Below, piece by piece: positions 28,391 to 41,091 of a stretch of 64,000 nt of DNA. Below the pieces are notes generated by a model that had not been told where the DNA came from, did no database searches, and was given only the letters and a program-made list of their open reading frames with translations. A program made the translations under genes and the position numbers. Where the stretch lies: assembly GCA_022457155.1 (NCBI GenBank), contig JAJGOT010000020.1, forward strand, positions 2,047,501 to 2,111,500, read 5' to 3'. Each line of letters opens with the position of its first letter. Within the stretch, counting starts at the first letter, position 1. This stretch comes from Cladopsammia gracilis (taxonomy: Eukaryota > Cnidaria > Anthozoa > Scleractinia > Dendrophylliidae).

Positions 28391-31300
28391 ATGCAGCAAA
28401 AAGGCTATTTACACAGGGTATGGTAGCAAATGTTATGTTATGGAATTGAATTGATTCGAGTTGTATCGGTACGTTTTGCTCCCGTAAAATCAACTGCACC
28501 GTACTCAAGAAAAGTCGTTTTCATTGAGCGCGGTGGCTCACGGGTTAGCTCATTCCTAGAGCCTTATTTTGAATTGGTTCGCGAACGCATTCTCGTCTGC
28601 AAAAAAAGTCGAGTAATAATAACCCAAAATATTGAGTGAAATGTTGAATCCACATTGACGCCAAAAATTGAGTAAACTGAAGGATCAGTGTTGAGTAAAA
28701 CATACCAACAATGCGAGTATAAGGTCAAAAGCACAAGTTCAAGTTGTTGGGAAAGCCGTTAATCGTGCGGGAGGATACGGGATGGAAACCCCATGCGTTT
28801 ACAAGTTTACTGGACCGCGAAGAAACGTTGATATGCTTAATAAATTATATTACACATTGCAAATAACCGATCTGTAAGAAAAGAACAGGAAATGGAGTTG
28901 AAGAGAAAAGCCACAGTGGAAGGCAGCAGAAACAAGAAGGCAAAATAACTTTGAGAGCCTCGAAATGCTGCAAAGTGAAGTCTTTCAGATCTTTTGTAGT
29001 ATCTATTCGTGCATCCTTTTTACTGAACACTGCAATGAACATGCTAACCACTAACACCTTTGCCTAAAAACATTCAATAAAATATTAATGCATTATTGTT
29101 TGTCATATGGTGTCTGTTTTCATTCAGCAGCGTCACCAGGCATTTTGCCGACTGGTCGTATTAACGGGGTAATTTTATAAAGAAAATAACGACTGAGGAC
29201 TCCAAAAGATGGTCGTTGGTCGTAATAACGGGGTCTTCAGATAAGAAAATTAGTGGGCTTTTGTTCGGGCCACAATAAAGTGGTCGTAATAACGGGGTGG
29301 TCGTATTAACGAGGTGGTCGTATGGCGGGGTTACTCAATATACGGTGTTAAAACAACTCACAAGAATTTCATTCTGGTTTACTCGTTTAATGAGAAAACG
29401 TCACTTATATTAAAAGGTAAATGCTTCTTTGAATAGTTAGTAAATTTATCCACACACAAAACACAAAATTGGTACATAATATTAATATCTCCATGTGTAC
29501 CCCAACAGTTGTGAAATGACATAATAAAGTAGACTTTTATTGATCTCTGCTTTAACAAAAACCCTATTTTGTCATAAACTTGGATCAAATAAATCCATTA
29601 TATAAATTATTTCTTTTTTGAAATGGCTCTTCCCAATAAAAAGTAATGCTTAACTTAGTGTTAACTATTCATCACTTGTAAAAAGAACATATACTGTTTA
29701 AAACTGAATGAACAAAAAAGTGTTCTGTGTTTTAATATCACGTTTAAAAACCCAAGGCGATTAAGCCAATAGTTTTTACACCTGCAGACTTGCAGACAAG
29801 TCAGGGCTCATCACTAACACTCAACGACTTTCCACTGGAGATTACATTGTCTCATCAGAATGTGAAAAAAGAAAATGAATATAGTTGCCCGATCCGCAAA
29901 GTAATGCTGTTAATCTTAGGCAATTCTGGAAAGCTAGTTTTTCATTTTAAAGTCTTCAGCAAAAAATGTACAAATAAAATGAAAACAAACCTCTACAACC
30001 CTGTATTGCTGAATTTGACCCTCGACCTGAACTGCAAAACAATGTAAACTGGGCTAGTCATGATACTAGGATGAGGGCCCTAATTTTTAATGGGGGAGGG
30101 ACATCTTACTTTAATAACTGTTAGACATGGTGAGAGGCGACTCCCATAAAAAAATTACAGGGGTGCTCGTCGTACCTTTTGGGGTCAAAATTTGTAGTTT
30201 GGTACCGCTTAGGGTCCGAAAATCTACAATGACCACCATTAGAATTATTGTGGTACTTTTTTGGGTATTAAGCCAAAAGAATATGACAGAAATATGACGT
30301 GTTGTTTTGAATTGGTACCTCTTAGAGGTAAAACTTCTCTTGAACCATACCAATGAGCACTGCCGTCATTTTTATATTTTATGAGAGTCCCCAAACTAAA
30401 ACGATTCAATGCTATAACGCTTCTGTGCAAAAAGCATCATAAATGTTCTTCGATGCATTATGTTTTTGTCATGGAAACGTTGTGGCATTGAATCGTTTTA
30501 GCATGTCCTTTTCATTGTGCCTCAACTACATGCTACATTTTGACAAACTGTCAATATCATTTACAATAGATTATTCGACCCAACGGGATAATCAAACATA
30601 AAAACATAATAAGAAACTAGCAGCCCAAGAGTAGCCTCAATAAGGCTGCCAGTAAAAGAACAGAGAAGCTGCTTGTCAGCAGCCAAGTGCATTTCAGCCT
30701 CAGGCAAATCAAGGCTGCCTTCCATTATGATTAAAGGAAATGGCTTTTTCTTTCCTGTGCAACTTGATTTGCAGTCGTGTCACTTCCACCCTATTACATC
30801 TTACAAAAAAAAGGTAAGTTAAAACATTTTTACAGCATGATACAATAATAATTTTACATTTTACATGTATATTAATCATGGAGTACATGTATGTTATTCA
30901 TTTGAAATGCATAAACTAAAAGTAAAAATAAAACTAAACATCCCAGCGGTCGTAACATCATTTCTTTATCTGAGTCAGAATGGTTCATGTGAAATGACAG
31001 AAGTCTCAAGGAGGGAACAACACTTGAATTTCTGGTTAAAATTTTGTTACAGCTTATTGACTGTTTGACCCCCTCCCCGGGTCCCTATAATGGGCTATAC
31101 GGGATGCTCCGCCCAAAAGGGGTACCTTTTTTAGGCTGGAGGTATATGAAAGGGTAGGGATTTCATGAGTTGAAGTATATGAAAGGGTAGGGATTTCACG
31201 AAATATATGAAAGGGTAGGGAAAACATGAGTTGAAGTATAAAAAGGTAGGGAAAACTGCCATTAAAGTATTATAAAAATGGACCATTCAAAATATAACAA

Positions 31301-33490
31301 ACAGATGCAAATAAAGGCTACATAAAAGGGGTACCATTTTCAATAAAAGCTATATGAAAGAGGTACCATTTACCATGAAAGTTATACGAAAGGGGTACCT
31401 TTTGTGTCCAAAACAGTATATGAAACGGTAAGGGTTTGAACCCTCAGGCGATTAATCAAGAAAATACAATTTCTTTGTTTACATGATGTCTGTATTAATT
31501 ATTCATAAATGACAGATTGTGCAGTTTATCATTTTAAAAGAAAAAAAAAACAGCACTGTTCCATATCTCACCCCAGAATTGTGTGGGCAATAGAGAAAAA
31601 GACATTATACTTACAGGAATAAAGTGTATGAAGTCCTGCAGACTTGACTTTGGGAGGAAAGGAAGCACAGCAATGGCAACCTGTACTTTTTTTCATGTCA
31701 TGAAAAAAAAAAAAAACATTTTCATTATTAATAATGCAACAGAGATTAGAAAAAGATGTGAGAGAGAGATGACATTTTCCCCAACAAAATAAAAGTAATT
31801 AAGGGGAGCAATTTTGTATGACCTTAAAAATTGGTTTTAGAGTAATAGCTATTGACATTTTTACCGAATTGTCACAGAACTTTTCAATAAATCACAAAAA
31901 TGACTTCACAGATCTGGTTGTCTTTTAAAACCTGCAAGTTTTAATACCAATCTGTTGAAAACTGGCAGAAATTTATACAAGAGCCCAAATTTGCATGTTT
32001 TAAAGGCAGATTTTCAAAAAAAAAATCACTGGGTTAGTAAATTTGGTGCAAAAAAATTGATCTGTGAAGATCAACGTTTTATTGTTTTAATAAAAAGCAC
32101 TCTCAAAAATTTCAATTTAATTTGTGTAACATTGGTGAGGTCCTGACCATTTGCGTTTCCTTGATCTGCTAGTTCTTGAAGAGATCAAAACAAGCTTTTT
32201 TTTGTTTTTCTCCTGAAAATATCCCCAATAAGGAAAGAGTGTTGCTCAATTGACCAATCAGAATGCTGAAATTAATGAGTGATTTGTCAAAGAAACTATC
32301 CATTATTTTAAAATTAATATTAACTGCTAGAAAGTTTTAATTCGAGAACAGCAGATCAATCAAAGAAATAACCAAAAGCCTGATTTTAGAAACAAAAACT
32401 GTTTTCAACTGAGTGTCAAAATTAATTTTGTGATTGCTTTTAATTAATGGCTTTGTATTCCTATATTCTGTGATTGCGACAAAGTGCTTTAAACTGTTAT
32501 CCCATTTTCCCACAAATAACCCCACAGTTACATGTATTTGCTTAGAGTTTTTAATGGTTAATTGTCGGGTCAGTGTTATAATTGACCAAAAGTTGAAACA
32601 GTTAGTTTTTTGTAGGTTTATAATTTGGTCAACTGGAACAGCCACCACATTGGACACATGTGTGAACTAGTTCCAGGCTCCCTATACTATGACATTCCCC
32701 TCTTTTAGAAAATAAATAAAAGAAATATAGGCTTACATATCATGTACATAACAATATTGCAAACAGGGCTAATGTTAAATAAAAATGAATGCATATTTAC
32801 AGAGCAGGTATACTCTAATTGACTTAATAAACAACTGTCCAAATGTTCACATAACAGCACTTTAAATAACAGCATACAGATTGGGCATGCTCTCATCAAA
32901 GCAAATAATGAGTGTCAAAGTGATATTGTCACCTCAACAAATGTTGTTTAGTCCTTCAAACTTTTCTGGGACTTCTGTCTTGTTTAATCTTAAGCTGGCT
33001 TTATTGGCCGCCACATCCTGAACGTGTGTGTCTGTGTGTACATTTCAAGCCTGCACATGCTCATAGAGTATCAGCCAATCAGCTTCAAGTAAACTTGCCA
33101 TGTTTATGTTAATGTACATCAGTCGCGGTCAATCTCCCAATTCAGCTCAGTTTCACTGCTAAAGTCAAACGTTTATTTCCCCACCCACCCACCACAGTAT
33201 ATATAGTTATTGTTATCACTCTCTGCTTTCGTACTTCTAGGTAGGCCATTCTCGCTTATCCGCTTATAACATTTATTGTTTGTTTCAAAAAAACAAAAAT
33301 TATAGCAGATATGTAATCTGTTATGTGGTTTTAGTTTTAATAAATGGTTTGGGGGAGAAGCGTTGCTGGCGACAACCCTTCAGTCCCACACTGAAGCGAT
33401 GCCTGGGTTGCCTTAGCTTCGGTGATAAACAGTGGTGACGTCCACTTCCCCTCGCTAAGCGGCCTTCTAGGAGCTTGGCATAGGTACATG
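28391..33490. other. AT-rich gene-less stretch
   Basis: No supported ORF or RNA gene is seen. GGTCGTAATAACGGGG repeats lie at 29150-29330. A run of imperfect units containing TATGAAAGGGTAGGG is at 31130-31240, with related AAAGGGGTACC units to about 31420. Most of the rest looks like unique intronic sequence of the left four-transmembrane gene. Confidence 0.5.
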
Positions 33491-33605
33491 CTGCTCAGAG
33501 TAGCTGTGCTCCATGAAACCCATCCCATGGTTTATATGCCACTCGCTGACCGGCAGCACTTGGGTCCTGGGCAACGCCTATCTCTCTACCTTCTCCCACA
33601 AAATA

Positions 33606-34409
33606 GGTGCCTTTCAATTGTGCGTTGACATTAAATGACGAATAAACAATGTCAATAAACTTGCTTGCAATGTCTGACTCGTTTGAATTAATTAAATTTA
33701 TGTTATAATCCCCAAGTAAGTAACATCTTTTGCCTTCAAAATTAATCTTTTCAATTGTTTCTGTTAATTTTGCAAGAAAGCAGTTAATGTCTGAATTAGG
33801 TGCCCTATAAATAACACCTATTATTGTGTTTACATTGTCTTCAGTAATTTTTTCCACAAACAGTGATTCCATTACATCTTGATCATAAAATCCCAAATCT
33901 TTTCTTAATTTATAGTTTGATTCATTTTTAATGTAAAGCCCCACTCCACGTCCAGTCCTGTTTTCCCTTCCTTCACAAATAAAATTATAGTTTTGTAATT
34001 GAATCATATCATTTGCCTCTTTTAACCAAGTTTCACTAATACATGTACCAATGAAATCAGGTATTATGGATAAAGAATTGATCATTTGTTCCAAGCTTTC
34101 AAAATTTTTACTTAAACTTCTAGGATTCACATGTAATACTGAAAATGAGTTATCAGTGTTTATGCTTCAGTTTTGTAAAAGACTGTTCAGTTCATTAGTT
34201 AATGAATGATTATAGAAACTAGTATCAGGGTCACTATTTTCATTTAGAATGTAGTTGGAGTCATCTGTAATTTTATTTAATATTGATGGATTTATATTAA
34301 GTTCACTAAAATCCTTTATATTTATAATCCTGGAAGGTCCTAAAGAAAATTCAGCTAGGGCAAGGTGGAAATCATACTCATTTAAATGATTAAATGGTAG
34401 TATTGCCAT
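33606..34409 (-). pseudogene. LINE endonuclease fragment (APE type), with nonsense codon
   Basis: The minus-strand reading contains SVLHVNPRSLSKNFESLEQM, then CISETWL (catalytic Glu), GVIYRAPNSD and LLGDYNINL (Asp and Asn). These are hallmarks of the apurinic-type endonuclease of CR1/L2-like LINEs. A TGA near 34165 separates the upstream part (NSLLQN) from the endonuclease. After about 33606 the frame runs into unrelated sequence, so reverse transcriptase is missing. It is a dead copy. Confidence 0.8.
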
Positions 34410-36125
34410 AATACATAATTGGCAAAACCAACCTTCAGAACTTTTTGATAGTTCAATGTACTCATTGTAAGTAAGACTTAAATCTAGAGCAATTCAAATG
34501 AATTATAACCCAACATCTTACCTCGATTCTTCATTTCTAGCTTTAATCTGGCGATCAAAATCACTTTTCTTAGCACCAGAAATTCCTTCTGAATCGTTTG
34601 CTGTCGTTTCTGGGTCGTTTGTCGTCATCCAACTCCTTGAAATGTTGAGTTAGCGATCTCTCAGATTAGGTCGCCAAAATGCAAACAGTCATGTTGAAAA
34701 ACTTGTCATGTAAGCCACATTGGTCACAGGTACCCCAAGCTCAAGTGCTGTTTAAACGTCGTGGTATAAAAACTGTTTCGTAATAGCGACATTATAAGGA
34801 TTTGTATGGGAAAATTCGCTTCGAATTTGAGCGTAAAATTACGAACGATATTTCAATGAAAATGGCTCACCTGAACTTCTTTGTGTGTTTATTTGTGTCT
34901 TGAGTGGTTTGGGGGTCTATTCGAAGCGATTCCAGCGAGTTTTAGTTCCACTGTCTCTTACTCCCTAAAAGAGAGTTGCCTCTTCTTCAACGTGTATTGA
35001 TTTTTACCACACTACTAATACACCATAAACGAGTAAATACATAACAGCCGGTGAAAATTTTCGTTTTCTTTCTACATGTAAGTGTCTCGCAAATCGACTT
35101 CCGGGAAGACGGATCGACTACAAGAACCCCGAATCGAGTCGATTCGAGTCGAATCGAGACGATTCGTTCGCATTTTCTACCCTCCCTGCTTGCCGTGTCA
35201 CGCGTGACCAATTTCCGGTGAGTCGGATCGATCGATGGTTCGTGTCGAACCGAGCACACGCGCGATATGCTCCTTCCTCGTGCACACGCTTTAAGAACGA
35301 GAAATATTCATGTCATTGTTTCATTTGACCACATTTCCGGTGAGCCCGATCGGTGAGCGCAAACGGTGGTTTCAACTTTCTCGAAGATGGTTCGTGTCGA
35401 ACCGAACGCACGCTTGATATATTTCCGTTCTCGTGCACACGCTTAAAGAACGAGGAAGGTTCATGCTGTGTTGTTGTCTTAAGCAACCACACTAAAGACC
35501 GTCGTGTCAAACCGAGCACACTCTTGATAGCTTTCGTCGCGATATGTTCCTTTCTCGTGCACACGTTTTAAGAACGAGGAAGGTTCATGTTGTGTTGTTG
35601 TCTTAAACAACCACACTTCCGGTCTGCGGAACCACACTTCCGGTTAGTTGGTCTGCTAAATCGCGACCTGTTTCCGGTGAGAGTCGAATCGTCAACTGCC
35701 TTAGACGAATCGACTCAGTTTGGGTGTATTGGACATGCTTGACAAACAACGCGCCACTACATTAAATATCTATCTTACTGTGCTACGCTTTTACACAACA
35801 GTTGTCATTGTTAACTCGCTAAACACAAGACAAAGTGTTTTCACTGTATTTCCGGACTTTTCAGACTTAATCTAGCTAAAATTGTCCTAGTGAAAACACA
35901 GCCTGTGCTACGCTTTCAAATATAAACAAATACGTGAGCCGAAAAATAAACCCAAACATTCACGCAAGTGTAAATAAGGAACCTATGGTATACATGTATA
36001 TCTCGTTCTTTAAGCGTGAGGCGACAAATAACGCCCCACTACACAAAAGATCTATATTACTGTGCTACGCTTTCAAATATAAACAAACAATAAACCCAAA
36101 CATTCACCCGAGTGTAAATAAGGAA

Positions 36126-36192
<67 letters not shown>

Positions 36193-36507
36193 TGAATGCA
36201 GATCAGACTTCAAAAGATATTCATTCGTTTAATGCTACAGTTCTGTTTCGTATGGTCAAAAGATGGCCACACTCATCAGGCAATTTTAACAAATAACCCG
36301 TACATTTCAAAACTGGCGGTTATAAGCATTTAACACCGTTGCTATGCAATATATAAACAAAATCAACTACGAGGTATATATAGATGCAATAACATACAAA
36401 AGCGGAATGAGGGGTTGCGTTACTGTGTGACAGCTACGTTATCATGAAGTTCTTGAGTATAAATCTGTTCCTGTGGGGGCATGAACTTGCTAGTTCGTTG
36501 CGTTTGT
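34410..36507. other. Gene-less region with satellite-like repeats and (TA)n
   Basis: At 35090-35720 three units share GTGCACACG, TTAAGAACGAG and TTCCGGT with cores related to the 139-bp satellite. At 35740-36130 two copies of the TACTGTGCTACGCTTT unit occur. A pure (TA)n run spans 36128-36189. No gene is supported. Confidence 0.6.
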
Positions 36508-36700
36508 TACAGCGCGAAGCGCGCTACCGTTTCCACTAGACCAAGATTTTTTGACACTTTTTTGACACTTTTTTGACACTTTTTTGATTGAAGGGCGGAG
36601 TTTATCAGACCGTTTGAAATTACCGCGCGCAAACTAGACGCGTAGATGTAAATAAGACCAGAATATTAGTCGTTGACCGTTGTTCTTTGGCAGCCAGAAA

Positions 36701-37861
36701 ATGAATTTTCAACAAATTCGTAAGTAAAAAAGAATTCGTTACATGTAATCTGTCTGAAGCCAATACATTTTAGGTATTTCAATTTTGAATAACAAAAATA
36801 TTTTTTATATATCCGCAGCAAACATACAATTACGAGTAAACGCAAACGCCGGCTTATACGATAATGGGAGAGCACTACCTTCTCTTGTTCGTGAGCGGAT
36901 ATTAGATTTGAATCACCAAGGTTTGGGTCAACGTACTATTGCAAGAGAGGTCAGAACTAGTCATACATTTGTAAAAAACGTTATCAGAAGTTACGATGTA
37001 ACAAATTCGTCGATTCGTATACCACGAGCTACTTTTGCTGAGCCTAAAATTGACACAAATGTTCTTGAATACATTGAAGTGCAAAAGCATATAAAACCGA
37101 GCACATACGCGTCTGAGATACAACACAGGCTACTGTTAGACGGAGTGGTTCACCCCAGTGACATGCCAGGGACATCGCAAATCAATCGACGACTCAGGAA
37201 AGACCTCATGTTTAGTAAGAAGAAACTGACGGTTCATCCGCTTGAGGCAGAAAAGCCAGGTGCATTGGATCGGCAAAACGAATATCTACAAGCTATATCA
37301 AGATATCCAGCCAGCAAGCTTCATTTCTTTGATGAATCAAGTGTTATCAAAACGACGGGCAATCGCAAGTATGGAAACGCTAGGGTCGGCGCGCGAGCTA
37401 TTGAACTGCAGCGTTACGCATCTAACGTGACTTTTACAATAAATTTGCTCCATTCAGTTGTTGGTGTAGATTGCTTCAATATTCTTCAAGGTCCATCAAA
37501 TGGTTTGGAACTTCTAAATTTTTTCGACGATGCCTTACAGGTAGAACGGGCCGATGGAAGTGCTGCCCTAGAGCGTGGCGACGTCGTAGTAATGGACAAT
37601 TGTGGATTTCACCATGCCCACCACATTGAGCCATTGCTGCGAAATAAGCTCAATACATGCGGAATTGAGTTGATTTACCAACCACCGTACTCGCCACACC
37701 TTAATACATGTGAGTACTGTTTCAATCAGATCAAACAATTTCTTCAACTGCACCAGTTGTTAGCAATGAATGAAACGGAAGTGGCAATTGGAGAAGCGAT
37801 TTGCCATATCACGGCAGAAAACTCAGCAGGGTACTACAGGAAGTGTGGCTATCTGGTATAA
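36701..37861 (+). CDS. IS630/Tc1-like DDE transposase (two exons)
   Basis: Exon 1 (36701-36719) starts ATGAATTTTC and ends at a GTAAGT donor. A 99-bp intron ends in CCGCAG at 36818, and exon 2 runs 36819-37861, keeping frame for 353 residues. The N-terminus has a paired-like helix-turn-helix (LDLNHQGLGQRTIAREVRTS). The catalytic core shows Asp in LHFFDESSV, Asp in VVMDNCGFHH and Glu in PPYSPHLNTCEYCFN, as in IS630-type enzymes. The enzyme cuts and pastes the element at TA. No stop or frameshift is seen, so it may be active. Without splicing the frame could also start at 36785. Confidence 0.88.
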
Positions 37862-38361
37862 AACTAACGATATAAGAGGCAAGAAAAGTAAAAATAAAAA
37901 GACGAAAAAAGAGGGAGAACAATTGATGTAACACAAGTATATATTTACTGGTTTGTTGATGTTCATTAAAAACATGCGTTTGTTGCAAGAACATTTCCGC
38001 CGGTGTGTAGTTTCTATTTTTAACTCAAGTCGTGAGAAAAAATAACTTTTGGAAAAATATTGCATGACACAGTAAGCTATTTGGTAAAAATATTCCTCCA
38101 AGTCGTTAGGTTGTAACTGAGAAATAAAATCTGTTTTCAAGAGGACCTTTCAAAAATGTTTGTGACATTATATCCCAAAATGTTGAGCGACAGTGCAAAA
38201 CAGCACGTGAAATGTGAACATTCAATGAGAATAAAAGACGCCGTATAATTCAACGCTACTTTTAGTTTACGGCAGTTACATTGTAAATCACCAAATTCGA
38301 AACACAACACAAACACAACGGTTGACAAAGTTATGCCAGCACAGTTGAATATGTTCAGTCA

Positions 38362-39414
38362 TTAGAAACTCAGTGAAGAGCGGCGATCTACACCGCTATT
38401 CAAATATGTATCAACATTTCTATTTCGATACTGTTCAATCAGAATTGGTAATTGCCAGTCCTCGCTCGCACCAAATTCAGGAACCTTTCCATTGAGTGCT
38501 TTTTCCAGAATAAGAAGATCACGGTCCAAGGAAACGCGGTCACTGTACTTGATTAAATTACGAACTTTTAGTCTAGGACGCATTACTGCAAAAAAAGAAG
38601 TCGACGCCTTCGTGCGGGACTCGCAAAACGCTTTCAGCTTTGATTCTGCATCGCTGTGTTCTTGTTGTAATCGTTTGATTTCTTTTTGCAGCTCCGATAT
38701 CTTTTGTTTCAGCTCCGGGTGCTTGTCTCTCAAACCACAAGCGTCATGGGAAGGACAGGGGGATGAAGAACATTTCGGTCTTGTATGTCCAGATTTGTGA
38801 CAATTTCCACAGAGCCTCGACCGTACAGCTGAGAGAGGCGTGAGAGCATCATTTTCGCGAGTAGCTTTGTTTAGTTCCTCTTCCGCACTCGATAACAATA
38901 CTTTTTTCAATTGAACGTTTTCGGCTAATTCAGCTTTCACGTGGTCTAATGGTGATCGCTCAGGTTTTACAGTAGATGTCGCGGCACTGTCAAAGCTTCT
39001 TTTTAATGAGCGAGGATCAAGCTTATGTTCACTTTCGCTTGCAGAAGTAGACATGTCTTGTAGCTTTCTTCTTTTTGCAAGGTCCAACGGTTGAACAACA
39101 GGTGAATCCAGCTCACTGACTCTCAGAAGTATTTTCCGATATAACCCTTCATCTACCGAACTAGCTCGAACAAACATCTCTTGAAAGTTATCTGTATCGT
39201 CCTCATTTAGATTCACATAATCGCCATCTTCGTCCTTGTATCGTATCCGCAAAGTCCTGGAAGTGTGATGTCGCAAGCTCCCGCAGGTCCGTCTGATATC
39301 CTCCACAAGCGAAGAAAACGAATACTTTAGTACGATTCCATCGACAACGTCTGCTTCTATATAAAACTTTACAAATTTATCCTGGCCATACTCAACTTTT
39401 ACTTGGAACTTCAT
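38362..39414 (-). CDS. PB1-domain and CCHC zinc-knuckle accessory protein of the transposon
   Basis: The 350-residue product starts at 39414. Residues 1-85 fit a PB1 domain, including the acidic YKDEDGDYVNLNEDD motif that binds a basic PB1 partner. A CCHC knuckle (CGNCHKSGHTRPKC) lies near the middle, followed by a coiled coil (LKQKISELQKEIKRLQQEH) and a polar tail. It is convergent with the transposase inside the same terminal repeats. I infer a nucleic-acid-binding or multimerising helper, or an exapted host gene fragment. I recall PB1/zinc-knuckle proteins being frequent in coral genomes, but cannot verify the link to this transposon family. Confidence 0.75.
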   Translation of the reverse strand: MKFQVKVEYGQDKFVKFYIEADVVDGIVLKYSFSSLVEDIRRTCGSLRHHTSRTLRIRYKDEDGDYVNLNEDDTDNFQEMFVRASSVDEGLYRKILLRVSELDSPVVQPLDLAKRRKLQDMSTSASESEHKLDPRSLKRSFDSAATSTVKPERSPLDHVKAELAENVQLKKVLLSSAEEELNKATRENDALTPLSAVRSRLCGNCHKSGHTRPKCSSSPCPSHDACGLRDKHPELKQKISELQKEIKRLQQEHSDAESKLKAFCESRTKASTSFFAVMRPRLKVRNLIKYSDRVSLDRDLLILEKALNGKVPEFGASEDWQLPILIEQYRNRNVDTYLNSGVDRRSSLSF

Positions 39415-39589
39415 GCCGACGAACTAATAAACTCAAAATAGATCAAGACTACTCGTCGCGTCACATATCAATCACAGTGTCTACGCCCACTTTGTTGTTC
39501 GGCTCCTTTGTTAAAGTGTCAAAAAAGTGTTAAAAATTCGTCAAAAATCTTGGTTTAGTGGAAACGGTAGCGCGCTTCGCGCTGTAAGG

Positions 39590-39880
39590 CTACATAATTC
39601 TTTTTGACAGATTATAAAAAAAATTTTCACTAAGGCAGAGGTTACATTTTCTTAGTATCCTCCATTTCACATTGAAGGGTTTCTTTGCCATTTTGAGGGT
39701 CCAAATGTGTTTTGATAGTTCAGTCTCGTTTCTTTTCTTGTGGTTTCGGAAGGATGCTGTGTGATTTCTGTATCGTTCTTTGAAGTTAGTTGCCAGTCCT
39801 ACGTAAGTTTCAGTTGCAGTGCCGGTTGTGACAGTCGCTTGGTACACAACGTTGTTTGTGAGGCATTGTCCGTCGAGGGG
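39590..39880 (-). pseudogene. Penelope-like element GIY-YIG endonuclease fragment
   Basis: The minus-strand reading has [12 protein letters not shown], then TYVGLATNFKERYRNH (GIY-YIG core Tyr and Arg), SFRNHKKRNETELSKHIW and PFNVKWRIL. This is the GIY-YIG domain typical of Penelope-like retroelements. The frame ends in sequence next to the transposon end at 39584, and no reverse transcriptase is present. The flanking GAAGAAGACCACTAAATGTG, with its inverted GTGGTC, resembles the usual element tail. Confidence 0.8.
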
Positions 39881-40017
39881 TCACCCTGAAGAAGACCACT
39901 AAATGTGGTCGAAATATAGGTGTCAGACAAAAAAGTATTGGTTCGTCTTCATTTGCGACAAATTTATATTATTTTTATGAAAGACTGGATAAGTGGATGC
40001 TTGTGACAAGTTTATAT

Positions 40018-40086
40018 ATACATACATACATACATACATACATACATACATACATACATACATACATACATACATACATACATACA

Positions 40087-40176
<90 letters not shown>
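40018..40176. repeat. (TACA)n followed by (TA)n microsatellite
   Basis: About 24 TACA units pass directly into about 31 TA units. The MYVC-repeat ORFs called here are artefacts. Confidence 0.97.
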
Positions 40177-40177
<1 letters not shown>

Positions 40178-40235
40178 CTACAGGTGAGTTCCACACTGAT
40201 GTATCCAGAATAGTGCTCGACAATAATGGAGCGGT

Positions 40236-40398
40236 TATAACAATGTATGATTACTCACAGTTGTTTCATATAGACTTTAATACAGTTCTGTTTCGTGGAC
40301 CGATGAATTTAACTGATGAGTAGACCGACGCAACATCGGTCCACGAAACAGAACTGTATTAAAGTCTATATGAAACAACTGTGAGTAATCATACATTG

Positions 40399-40404
<6 letters not shown>
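40236..40404. repeat. Perfect inverted repeat, about 70 bp, beside (TA)n
   Basis: Positions 40236-40305 match the reverse complement of about 40334-40404 without a mismatch, with a 28-bp loop. The right arm runs straight into a (TA)n tract ending at 40450. Perfect identity suggests very recent formation or a copying artefact. Confidence 0.92.
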
Positions 40405-40454
<50 letters not shown>

Positions 40455-40653
40455 AAACACGCGAGCTGAAAACTAAACCCAAACATTCACGCGAGTGGAA
40501 ATAAGGAACCTACATATATATCTCGTTCTTTAAGCCAGTAAGATGACAAACAACGTGCCACTACACTAAATATCTATCTTACTGTGCTACGCTTTTAAAT
40601 ATAAACAAACACGCTCGGGTGAATTAAGGAAGTGTAAATAAGGAACCTACATA

Positions 40654-40808
40654 CAGCTATTTCAATTAACGTTGTCGGATGAAAAAGGCGAAAAGCCAAG
40701 ACCGCAAGGTTGTATAGGATTTTTATACAATGGCTATTAATCCTAACCCATACTACCTTGCGGTCTTGGCTTTAAGCTTTCATCCGACACCGTTAATTGA
40801 AATAGCTG
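40654..40808. mobile_element. 155-bp hairpin MITE, TA target site
   Basis: Arms starting CAGCTATTTCAATTAACG pair across the whole element and the flanks are TA. It is a non-autonomous Tc1/mariner-type insertion inside the TACTGTGCTACGCTTT repeat array. Confidence 0.8.
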
Positions 40809-41091
40809 TATATATCTCGTTTTTTAAGCATGAGGCCAAGGCGACCGCAAATACTGCAAAAAACCCGCCACTGCACTAAATATTTACCTTACTGTGCTAC
40901 GCTTTCATATATATTTTCCTGCGCTACGCTTTCAAATATAAACAAACACGCGAGCCGATAACTAAACCCAAACGTTAATTCACGAGAGTGGAAATAACGA
41001 ACCTACATATATATCTCGTTCTTTAAGCCAGTGAGACGACAAACAACGTACCACTACACTAAATATCTATCTTACTGTGCTACGCTTTTAA

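Larger units (their letters stand above)
36510..39584. mobile_element. Complete IS630/Tc1-type transposon with PB1 partner gene
   Basis: The terminal inverted repeats begin CAGCGCGAAGCGCGCTACCG and continue for about 45 bp before diverging. Both ends abut TA (36508-36509 and 39585-39586), the target duplication of the IS630/Tc1/mariner superfamily. The 3075-bp interior holds two convergent, apparently intact genes, a transposase and a PB1/zinc-knuckle protein. The right end interrupts a Penelope-like remnant. Confidence 0.92.

Noticed and set aside
39923..40486. ORFs of repeated MYVC, TYIH or YIYI
   Set aside because: These are readings of (TACA)n and (TA)n microsatellites.
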